Origin: Flavobacteriaceae bacterium
GTDB lineage: Bacteria > Bacteroidota > Bacteroidia > Flavobacteriales > Flavobacteriaceae
Assembly (NCBI GenBank): GCA_024643385.1
Contig: JAHEMZ010000002.1
Coordinates: 12,688 to 76,687 of the forward strand
Direction of reading: 5' to 3'
DNA length: 64,000 nucleotides
Shown here: piece by piece, positions 8,916 through 15,804 of the stretch
Layout: every line of letters begins with the position of its first letter
Position numbering within the stretch: position 1 is the first letter of the stretch
The notes under the pieces: generated by a model
The model's input: the letters and a program-made list of their open reading frames with translations, nothing else
The model's database searches: none
Told to the model about the DNA's origin: nothing
Program-made: the position numbers and the translations under genes

Positions 8916-9362
8916 ATGAAAATAAATTGGGGAACAGGAATAGTTATTGGAATGATCAGCTTTATGGCCTTCATTATGGTCTTGGTAATTACCATGATGA
9001 CCAATAAAGAATTTGATCACGACTTGGTTACCGAAGGATATTATGAAAAGGATTTGGTATATCAGAATGAAATTGACGCCGAAACAAATTCGGGTAACCT
9101 TTCCACAGCAATAACGGTGCATAAAACTGCCGAGGGATTGGAAATTAAGTTTCCGGAGGAGGTTTTAGGGAAAGTGGTTATCGGAAAAGTTGAATTGTAC
9201 CGTCCATCTAATCAAAACATGGATTTTCAAATGCCTCTTCTATTAAGCGACACTACATTTATCATCCCTGCCCAAAGATTAGTGGAAGGGCAGTGGAAAG
9301 TTACAGTAGTTTGGGAAATGGAGGGTCAAAAATATCTTTTCAAGAAACAAATGGAGTATTAA
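8916..9362 (+). CDS. ccoH: cbb3 assembly protein FixH/CcoH
   Basis: A single-pass membrane protein needed for stable assembly of the oxidase. The N-terminus MKINWGTGIVIGM leads into one helix (about residues 6-30), then a periplasmic beta-rich domain. The sequence after the helix, HDLVTEGYYEKDLVYQNEID, is the usual FixH signature. I choose ATG 8916 over the TTG one codon earlier. It lies 6 bp after ccoG and 1 bp before the next gene, in one operon. Its WGTG start recurs in the microprotein at 10107. Confidence 0.92.
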   Translation: MKINWGTGIVIGMISFMAFIMVLVITMMTNKEFDHDLVTEGYYEKDLVYQNEIDAETNSGNLSTAITVHKTAEGLEIKFPEEVLGKVVIGKVELYRPSNQNMDFQMPLLLSDTTFIIPAQRLVEGQWKVTVVWEMEGQKYLFKKQMEY

Positions 9363-9363
9363 G

Positions 9364-10095
9364 ATGTTAGTTACGGCGTTTATATTAGGTTTAATGGGAA
9401 GTTTTCACTGTGTTGGAATGTGTGGCCCTATTGCCTTTTTATTGCCGTTAGATCGCAGCAGTTCTTTTTTAAAATACAGTCAGCTTTTTTTATACCATAT
9501 AGGTAGATTAGCAACCTATTCCATTTTAGGGATTTTGTTTGGTCTTGTAGGTAAAGGTCTGTATCTATTTGGTTTTCAACAGCATTTATCTATAGCCATT
9601 GGGATCATGATGATAGTGATTGTTCTGTTGCCTGAGACTTTGTTGAAAAAATATACGATTTCAAAACCCATTTACCGATTGATCGCCAAAGTAAAATCAG
9701 CCTTAGGATCACAGCTGAAGAAACGTACACCGGATACATTTTTCACCATCGGATTTTTGAATGGATTTTTACCTTGCGGCTTGGTGTACATGGCCCTATT
9801 AGGCGCTGTTGGAGAAGCAAACGTTTGGCAGGGCAGTTTGTACATGATCTTGTTTGGAGTAGGTACCATTCCCCTAATGACCACAGCCATTTATCTGGGG
9901 AACTTTCTGAAAGGAGGAGTCCGTAGTCGAATTCGTAAGTTAATTCCTGTTTTTGTGGTGCTGGTGGGAGTATTGTTCATACTTCGTGGATTGGGACTTG
10001 GGATACCCTATGTATCACCCAAACCCGTAAATCAAGTGATAGATGCGACCTATGATTGCCCTACATCTATCGAGTTAGTAAAAGATAATAGTTAA
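9364..10095 (+). CDS. TauE/SafE-like (UreH-type) membrane transporter of the cco locus
   Basis: A six- to seven-helix inner-membrane protein of 243 residues. The opening GSFHCVGMCGPIAF motif, repeated in part as GFLNGFLPCGLVY near residue 135, is typical of the UreH-like branch of the sulfite exporter TauE/SafE superfamily. Members of that branch sit next to cbb3 genes and are thought to handle metals or assist cytochrome biogenesis; the substrate is not known from sequence. The conserved His-Cys-Met-Cys cluster could bind copper, which is an inference. It starts 1 bp after ccoH ends. Confidence 0.8.
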   Translation: MLVTAFILGLMGSFHCVGMCGPIAFLLPLDRSSSFLKYSQLFLYHIGRLATYSILGILFGLVGKGLYLFGFQQHLSIAIGIMMIVIVLLPETLLKKYTISKPIYRLIAKVKSALGSQLKKRTPDTFFTIGFLNGFLPCGLVYMALLGAVGEANVWQGSLYMILFGVGTIPLMTTAIYLGNFLKGGVRSRIRKLIPVFVVLVGVLFILRGLGLGIPYVSPKPVNQVIDATYDCPTSIELVKDNS

Positions 10096-10106
10096 AATAT
10101 AAAGAT

Positions 10107-10247
10107 ATGATAGTATCAAAAATTCCATTAGTAGATTGGGGAACAGGTGTAATAATGATTGGGGTATTTGCCTTGGTTTGTGTCCTTTTGATTGGCTGGC
10201 TCGTTTATTTTGTTACCAAAGGTTCTAACAAGGAAGAGAAAGAGTAA
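10107..10247 (+). CDS. 46-aa membrane microprotein of the cco operon
   Basis: A short reading frame (ATG 10107, TAA 10245-10247) 11 bp after the TauE-like gene and just before a strong terminator, so it is the last gene of the cco operon. The product begins MIVSKIPLVDWGTG, has one hydrophobic helix (about residues 15-36) and ends in a charged tail KGSNKEEKE. The DWGTG plus helix arrangement resembles the first 30 residues of CcoH (NWGTGIVIGM). It may be a CcoH-like or CcoQ-like helper, or a small oxidase subunit. Function unproven; coding status is supported by position, spacing and composition. Confidence 0.7.
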   Translation: MIVSKIPLVDWGTGVIMIGVFALVCVLLIGWLVYFVTKGSNKEEKE

Positions 10248-10272
10248 CGCAATACTAATCACTAATCTAATC

Positions 10273-10311
10273 AAAAGCGGGCCTTCCTATGAAAGGAAGC
10301 ACCCGCCTTTT
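10273..10311. terminator. Bidirectional intrinsic terminator after the cco operon
   Basis: GCGGG (10277-10281) pairs with CCCGC (10302-10306) and an inner TTCCT pairs with AGGAA, giving a two-part stem. A run of A lies on the left and a run of T on the right, so it can end transcripts from either side. Confidence 0.75.
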
Positions 10312-10359
10312 CAACTAAAAAACCAATCGTCACACGGTCGTATTATACATGTTTCATAC

Positions 10360-10376
10360 AAAGGGCTGTCCCTTTT
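10360..10376. repeat. Small hairpin AAAGGG-CTGT-CCCTTT
   Basis: A perfect 6-bp inverted repeat with a 4-base loop inside the gene-free gap. It would form a stem in the proposed leftward small RNA. Confidence 0.5.
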
Positions 10377-10395
10377 CCCGTGATTAGTATGTTCA

Positions 10396-10440
10396 TCCCG
10401 AAATTGTACCGAAGAATAACCGGTATACTTTGTTTCGGGA
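10396..10440. repeat. Nested inverted repeat in the gene-free gap
   Basis: Outer 8-bp arms TCCCGAAA (10396-10403) and TTTCGGGA (10433-10440) enclose inner arms TACCG (10407-10411) and CGGTA (10421-10425). The nesting suggests a stable folded RNA element rather than a protein operator. Confidence 0.6.
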
Positions 10441-10494
10441 GTATTCTATTTTTAACCATAAATCATTATCCGGCATAGCGATTTATTTCATACA

Positions 10495-10537
10495 TAAAAA
10501 TAATTCAATGTTATCATGGAGAATATGATATATATCA
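10495..10537 (-). promoter_or_regulatory. FNR/CRP-like operator facing left, with -7-like box
   Basis: TGATATATATCA (10526-10537) is a perfect 12-bp palindrome flanked by C and G, matching 12 of 14 positions of the classical FNR consensus. On the minus strand a TATTTTTA box lies at 10502-10495, at the same 29.5-bp distance seen at ccoI and ccoS. The equivalent plus-strand position (10561-10568) has no such box, so the site most likely drives leftward transcription. Confidence 0.55.
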
Positions 10538-10685
10538 GTTATCTAAAATTTGATTTTCAACTACTTAGAGTCGCCAACTATTTTAACAAATTCTATCATT
10601 AGTCGGCCTAAAAGTCTCGTTTCTATTGATGAATATAAATTTGTGGTAGCTGAAATATTTAACAGAATTTAAAGTTATCTTTTAC

Positions 10686-10693
10686 TACTTTTG
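10686..10693 (+). promoter_or_regulatory. -7 promoter box of the serine hydrolase gene
   Basis: TACTTTTG fits the Bacteroidota -7 consensus TAnnTTTG exactly and lies 27 bp before the start codon at 10720. No convincing -33 element was seen. Confidence 0.5.
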
Positions 10694-10719
10694 TGTTTTC
10701 CTAATCGATTGATCCTTAA

Positions 10720-11637
10720 ATGAAAAACTCCTTTTCGTATTTACTTTTATTTCTTTTGTGTTATCTGCAAGTGTTTTCCCAACAGGAATTACCAATGCAT
10801 ATGTCTGATGCAAAAATAATCCCGCTTGAGAATTCAATGAATAAGGAATTGCAAAAAGGATTGGAAAAAGAACTAATGGCAAATCCACTTTGGAGAAAAT
10901 TGATCAAAGAGAAAAAGATGGCTGTAGGGGTGGTGGATTTGAGTAATCCCGATCAAGTGAAATATGCCAAGGTCAATGGGAATTATATGATGTACGCGGC
11001 AAGCCTCCCGAAAATTGCAATTTTGTTGACGGCCATGGATGCCATTGAAAAAGGAGAGATCAAAGAGACAGCTGCCATAAAAAAGGATATGAGACTTATG
11101 ATCAGTAAGTCCGATAATCAAGCTTCTACGAGACTTATTGACCTTTTGGGATACGCAAGGATCGAAGCTGTGATGACAAATCCTCGGTATCAATTTTATA
11201 ACAAAAAATTAGGCGGGGGTCTATGGGTTGGAAAGCGTTACGGAAAAGGAGGTAAGACAAACAGAGAGCCACTAAAAAATCTCAGTCACGCTGCTTCCGT
11301 CAATCAGGTATGTAAGTATTATTATATGTTGGCTTTTGGGCAGTTGGTCAATGAGAAGCGGTCCAAGCAAATGCTCGATATTTTTGAGCATCCGGAGCTC
11401 CACCATAAATTTGTAAATACCTTGGAAAGAATTGCGCCGAACGCAAGATTGTTTAGAAAATCTGGATCATGGGAGTCCTATCATTCTGACTCCATTTTGG
11501 TTTGGGGAGAAGACCCTAATCGAAGATATATTCTGGTCGCTTTGATCGATGATCCTAGTGGCGAGCAAATTATTAGGAATCTGGTGGTTCCGGTTGAAAA
11601 AATATTAAAGAAACAACAATATATTACGGCAAATTAA
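10720..11637 (+). CDS. Exported class A beta-lactamase-fold serine hydrolase
   Basis: A secreted or periplasmic serine hydrolase (305 residues) with a signal peptide ending near residue 20 (LQVFS-QQ). The active-site triad of the penicillin-recognising fold is present: S95-LP-K98, S131-D-N133 and K247-S-G249. Class A beta-lactamases also need a glutamate on the omega loop, which I could not place with certainty, so a role as a cell-wall or peptide hydrolase is as likely as drug resistance. A stretch before the serine (VDLSNPDQVKYA) aligns with VLDMTDPEALRYSE in the protein at 14545-15804, so the two are paralogues. It is followed by its own terminator and then the nucleotide-transporter gene. 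Confidence 0.85.
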   Translation: MKNSFSYLLLFLLCYLQVFSQQELPMHMSDAKIIPLENSMNKELQKGLEKELMANPLWRKLIKEKKMAVGVVDLSNPDQVKYAKVNGNYMMYAASLPKIAILLTAMDAIEKGEIKETAAIKKDMRLMISKSDNQASTRLIDLLGYARIEAVMTNPRYQFYNKKLGGGLWVGKRYGKGGKTNREPLKNLSHAASVNQVCKYYYMLAFGQLVNEKRSKQMLDIFEHPELHHKFVNTLERIAPNARLFRKSGSWESYHSDSILVWGEDPNRRYILVALIDDPSGEQIIRNLVVPVEKILKKQQYITAN

Positions 11638-11670
11638 CGGTAACTGTTTTTATTGGAAATTATATAATGA

Positions 11671-11692
11671 GGAGATTTTAATCTCCTTTTTT
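11671..11692 (+). terminator. Intrinsic terminator after the serine hydrolase gene
   Basis: A GGAGATT / AATCTCC stem with a minimal loop is followed by a T-rich run. It separates the hydrolase from the transporter gene that starts at 11725. Confidence 0.7.
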
Positions 11693-11724
11693 ATTTCTTA
11701 AATTGTAAGATAAATTACGATCTC

Positions 11725-14544
11725 GTGATCATCAAAATTCTAAAAACATATTTATTAAATGTCTTTGACTTAAAGGAACATGAGATCAAGAAAACATTGC
11801 TGCTGCAACTGAATATTTTTTTACTTATCTCCACTCTTTTAATCGTTAAACCTACCATCAATTCTCTTTTCTTATCGGAATTGACATCAAATGCGCTACC
11901 GTTAGGTTATGTCCTTACTGCTTTGATCGCATTAATAGGTTCGTTCATGTACAATAAAGCCTTGGAGCGATTCCCATTGAATAAAATGATCGAGATGACC
12001 CTGATTTTCTCCATTTTAAGCTTAGTGTTGTTTGGTCTGGCTTTTCGATTTAATTTAGCACAGGGGTTCTTGTTATATATTCCTTATACCTGGGTTGCTA
12101 TATTCGGCCTACTCACCGCCTCACAATTTTGGATATTGGCAAACTTGGTCTATAATGCCAGAGACGCTAAAAGGGTTTTTGGATTTATTGGAGCAGGGGC
12201 GATTTCAGGCGGTATCTTTGGCGGTTATCTAACCTCGATTCTGGCCAATTTACTTACTGCAGAAGGCTTACTTTTTGTAGCCGCTTTTTTGCTTTCTTTC
12301 TGTTTACCCATTACTCGATACATTTGGAAGAGCGAGGTGGTGAAACTTAATATGTTTCAGGTGTCAAAACGAACACAACCAAAAACGGTCTCTCCCTTTA
12401 AGCTTATCAAGAAATCGAAATTGCTTTCACATATTGCCATTGTCATTGGGATTAGTGTTTTGGTAGCAAAATTAATTGATTATCAATATAGCGATTATGC
12501 ATCTCATTATTTTGACGATGCCGATGAACTGGCTTCTTTCTTTGGGTTTTGGTTTTCAACATTAAGTTTGATTTCATTACTGATTCAATTGTTTCTAACT
12601 CCCCGTGTGGTAGGAACCTTTGGTATAGGAAAATCACTACTTTGGATGCCGACAGGTATCTTAGCGGGTTCAGCACTGCTTCTTTTTATTCCTGAACTAT
12701 GGGTAGTATTAATGATTAAAATTACGGAGGGAAGCCTTAAGCAGTCAGTAAACAAGGCGGCAACCGAATTGTTGTCAATTCCCATCCCCATTGAAATAAA
12801 AAAACGAACGAAAACCTTTACCGATGTGGTAATAGACAGTATTGCAACCGGTCTGGCAGGGCTGCTATTATATCTTTTTATCAATGAACTAGATATTTCA
12901 TCTACGTTGGTGAGTCTTTTTGTCATCGCCCTCGTTCTGGTTTGGGTGATTTTCATTTTTAAACTTCGAAAGGAATATATCGTAGCATTTAAAAAATTGT
13001 TAGAAATAACGAGTGACAAAAAGGAAAAGCAACAAAGGATAGAGGTTCCCGCAACTTCAATCTTAAAAACAGTGAAGCACGTTTTAGAACAAGGATCGGT
13101 TAGTCAGGTAATTCATATGCTGAACAAAACACTAGAGGTAAAGGATGAACGGTTTTTCAATTCCATTAAGCCTTTATTGATGCACATCTCACCAGAAGTT
13201 CGCATTCTTGCCATACAGAATTTGTACTACCTAAGCTCGGAGAACCTGAGTGAGGATATGGAATTGCTTATACAGGATAGTGATCAGGAAGTAACAACGG
13301 CTGCCTTTCATTATTTGGCTAAACATTATCCGGGAGACACATTTGTACTCATTGACAAATACTTATATAGTTCTGATTTAACCATATCTAACGCGGCCTT
13401 GATCATGTTGTCGGAAGAGTTTCGAACTAAACCCAAGAAATTCCGCACTAATAGACTAGCCAGCGAAATACAAAAGACCATAGAAGGAATAAATGACCTC
13501 ACATCTCCAATCGATCGCAATAATAGAATAAAAGCAGTTTTAACTTCCATTGGGCAATCACGTCTGGAAAATTTTTATCCATTCCTACAGGAACAACTTC
13601 AATCCTCAGATTTAGCTATTCGAAATTCAGCTTTGAAAGGTGCAGCCACTACGCTTGATCGACAATTAATTGAAACCTTATTAAAACATATCATCATTAA
13701 AGATACCCGTCAAACAGTAATTGAAGGGCTTTATCAATACGGGGAACCTATTATAGACATTCTGTATCATGACATAAAAGAAGAAGTTATTTCTTCGGAA
13801 GAAGGGATGCATGCGATTTCGGTGATTGAAAGATTTGCTAATCAAAAGGCGGTTAACATATTGTTAAAGCTTATGGATGAAACGGATCACATGATAGTGA
13901 TAGCAGCTATTGATGCCTTAAAGCGTTTAAAATGGGCTGAAAATAATTTGGAAGTAAAGGATCGAATTATAGTTGATAAAGTATTGAACGAATGTCAAGT
14001 ATATCAAAATACGCTTGCGGTCATTCATTCTCAAATCGTGTTGCAACATAAGGCCATGAGTCATAGCGTGGAAAATCCGGAGTTAACTGAAGCAAGAAAC
14101 GGCTTAATGAATATTATGGAGCATCGATTGGACCGACAGCTTCACCGTATTTTTAAACTCTTAGGAATCAAATATCCGCCTGAAGACATTGATCCTATTT
14201 TTCAGAATATTGTATCCGGAGAAGAAGAACAACGGGTCAATGCCTTAGAATTTTTGGATAATATTTTACAGGCTCCTTTAAAACGTGAATTAATTCCGGT
14301 AGCAGAATCTCTTATCACAGGAACTATTACAGAAGACAATTTCAAAAACTTCAATTTAAAAATGCTGAGTGAGGTGGAATGCTATCATCTCCTGCTTAAA
14401 CAAAAAGATGTGAAATTGAAATTAGCGGTATTATATTTAATTGAACAGTCTCATAACCCAAAGTTTAAATCGCTCGTAGAATTTGCCTTAAAAGATTCAA
14501 ACGAAAAGATTCGGGATAGAGCTGAAAATATGCTTCACACCTAA
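11725..14544 (+). CDS. NTT/Tlc-like nucleotide transporter fused to HEAT repeats
   Basis: The N-terminal half (about residues 20-435) is a polytopic membrane region of about 12 helices. It has the signatures of the ATP/ADP translocase-like NTT family, e.g. ASQFWILANLVYNARDAKRVFGFIGAGA. NTT proteins exchange ATP, ADP or other nucleotides across the membrane. The C-terminal half (about 435-939) is soluble and built of repeated helical pairs of HEAT type, likely cytoplasmic and regulatory or binding. The start is GTG at 11725. Its stop codon directly abuts the stop of the convergent hydrolase gene (14544/14545). Transport direction and substrate cannot be told from sequence; the neighbouring exported ATP-grasp protein makes nucleotide export an attractive but unproven idea. 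Confidence 0.75.
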   Translation: MIIKILKTYLLNVFDLKEHEIKKTLLLQLNIFLLISTLLIVKPTINSLFLSELTSNALPLGYVLTALIALIGSFMYNKALERFPLNKMIEMTLIFSILSLVLFGLAFRFNLAQGFLLYIPYTWVAIFGLLTASQFWILANLVYNARDAKRVFGFIGAGAISGGIFGGYLTSILANLLTAEGLLFVAAFLLSFCLPITRYIWKSEVVKLNMFQVSKRTQPKTVSPFKLIKKSKLLSHIAIVIGISVLVAKLIDYQYSDYASHYFDDADELASFFGFWFSTLSLISLLIQLFLTPRVVGTFGIGKSLLWMPTGILAGSALLLFIPELWVVLMIKITEGSLKQSVNKAATELLSIPIPIEIKKRTKTFTDVVIDSIATGLAGLLLYLFINELDISSTLVSLFVIALVLVWVIFIFKLRKEYIVAFKKLLEITSDKKEKQQRIEVPATSILKTVKHVLEQGSVSQVIHMLNKTLEVKDERFFNSIKPLLMHISPEVRILAIQNLYYLSSENLSEDMELLIQDSDQEVTTAAFHYLAKHYPGDTFVLIDKYLYSSDLTISNAALIMLSEEFRTKPKKFRTNRLASEIQKTIEGINDLTSPIDRNNRIKAVLTSIGQSRLENFYPFLQEQLQSSDLAIRNSALKGAATTLDRQLIETLLKHIIIKDTRQTVIEGLYQYGEPIIDILYHDIKEEVISSEEGMHAISVIERFANQKAVNILLKLMDETDHMIVIAAIDALKRLKWAENNLEVKDRIIVDKVLNECQVYQNTLAVIHSQIVLQHKAMSHSVENPELTEARNGLMNIMEHRLDRQLHRIFKLLGIKYPPEDIDPIFQNIVSGEEEQRVNALEFLDNILQAPLKRELIPVAESLITGTITEDNFKNFNLKMLSEVECYHLLLKQKDVKLKLAVLYLIEQSHNPKFKSLVEFALKDSNEKIRDRAENMLHT

Positions 14545-15804
14545 TTACTTTCGAATGATTCTATCAATATTGGAAGCAAGCGCCATATGATCTGAAGCTG
14601 AATTTTTCCTAAGGACATTGCTCATCAATACCACCATATAGCAATAGTTGTCGGGATGCTCAATGATCGCTACTGAATTCATAAAGTTATTTACATTCCC
14701 CATGTATTTTCCACAAGCTTCCCCCTTAGTTTTATCACATTTGTAAAGACTTCCAGATTTAAAGTAAACGGCAGCATCTTTTAGACTCGAAGAGGCTGCA
14801 TAACGAATTCTTCTATCCGTCATATAGATAATGCGTTTCATCTCTAAACTAGACCTGCGATCGACAATGTTCCCTTGTTCCAGTTGAACCAAAAATTTCA
14901 TCACCCCTTTTGTTGTTCCTATACTCCCTCCTTTATCTCCTACATAGTTATTGGCCCCTGAAGTGAAAAAGCTCCCCAAGCGCCATTCATCGCTACTAAT
15001 TCCTAATTTTCTCAACGGAAGGTTCACAACATCATTGGCTAGATCGGTCAGCTCTTTTTTAGGTGTATTCCTGAAGTAATCGTCCGTCTCTTCTTGGGTC
15101 AAAGCAGGATACTTATCTCCAAAAGCAGCCATCAATAAAACTTCACGCCATAGAATACTGGCGGCCCCATTATTACTAACAGATACCATATGATCTGTCC
15201 ATTCGAAAAGGGAAAATTCGTCACTGGCTATGACAGGCCTCTTGGTTAGTTTTTTAGTCTCGATGTCATAAATGGGAATGGTATGAGAATCGGTCAAACC
15301 CCATTTCCCGGAGGTAACCCTTTTAGATTTTAATAAGGCGACCCGATCCTCATAGGAATTTGGATAAATGTTGGCCAATTGGGTGAATAATCCCGTCAGT
15401 ACGGCAAGTTTCCCCACGCTTCCGGGCTGGTAGCCTGCCAGAGGATTATACTCAGAGTATCTTAACGCTTCGGGATCTGTCATGTCCAATACCGAAATAG
15501 AGTAATGGCTGTCCAGATTTCGAAATAACGCAGAGATCTCTTTTTGAAAATCTTCGTTTATTTTTAGGAATTCAGAAAGACTATCCTCACTGTGATTCAA
15601 TAAATTCAACTGAATATCTCCCATAGCCTTCAATGCACCGGGAGGCAGGGCTTTCGGATCTTTTATTTCACCATTTTTTATCAACTCCAATCTTTTTAAT
15701 CTTTTGATGCCCGAATATTCATATCCGTCGATGGGATAATTGACTGCCGGGATAAAGGCATATACGAATAACAATAACATAAGTAAAGGGAAAATTTTAT
15801 TCAT
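14545..15804 (-). CDS. Exported beta-lactamase-fold serine hydrolase, coupled to the dikinase-like gene
   Basis: A 419-residue exported protein (hydrophobic N-terminus, residues 3-20) of the penicillin-recognising serine hydrolase fold. Motifs are S129-VG-K132, S210-N-N212 and K349-S-G351. It is longer than the paralogue at 10720 by an N-terminal helical extension and an insertion between the second and third motifs. The ATG overlaps the stop codon of the upstream dikinase-like gene by one base (TAATG), so the two are translated together. I see nothing that assigns it to antibiotic resistance; action on peptidoglycan, peptides or esters remains open. Confidence 0.8.
   Translation of the reverse strand: MNKIFPLLMLLLFVYAFIPAVNYPIDGYEYSGIKRLKRLELIKNGEIKDPKALPPGALKAMGDIQLNLLNHSEDSLSEFLKINEDFQKEISALFRNLDSHYSISVLDMTDPEALRYSEYNPLAGYQPGSVGKLAVLTGLFTQLANIYPNSYEDRVALLKSKRVTSGKWGLTDSHTIPIYDIETKKLTKRPVIASDEFSLFEWTDHMVSVSNNGAASILWREVLLMAAFGDKYPALTQEETDDYFRNTPKKELTDLANDVVNLPLRKLGISSDEWRLGSFFTSGANNYVGDKGGSIGTTKGVMKFLVQLEQGNIVDRRSSLEMKRIIYMTDRRIRYAASSSLKDAAVYFKSGSLYKCDKTKGEACGKYMGNVNNFMNSVAIIEHPDNYCYMVVLMSNVLRKNSASDHMALASNIDRIIRK

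Larger units (their letters stand above)
10270..10490 (-). ncRNA. Candidate FNR-activated small RNA, antisense-oriented to the cco operon
   Basis: A leftward transcript is predicted from the FNR-like site at 10526-10537. Its centre lies 29.5 bp before the minus-strand box TATTTTTA (10502-10495), the same spacing as at ccoI and ccoS, so initiation would be near 10490. The region holds no reading frame over about 30 codons on the minus strand. It does contain two inverted repeats (10396-10440 and 10360-10375) and ends at a stem followed by TTTT at 10276-10273. Expected size is about 220 nt. A very short peptide gene (27 codons from an ATG near 10475) cannot be ruled out. Confidence 0.4.

Noticed and set aside
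10526-10720. FNR-like site 3 as activator of the serine hydrolase gene at 10720
   Set aside because: The best -7 box of that gene (10686) is about 155 bp away, and no box occurs at the expected 29.5-bp distance on the plus strand.
10720-11637. Naming the first serine hydrolase an antibiotic-resistance beta-lactamase
   Set aside because: The triad is shared by many cell-wall and peptide hydrolases, the omega-loop glutamate was not located, and the genomic context points elsewhere.
12585-13019. Long minus-strand frame of 144 codons inside the NTT-HEAT gene
   Set aside because: It is antisense to a full-length coding region and has no recognisable domain.
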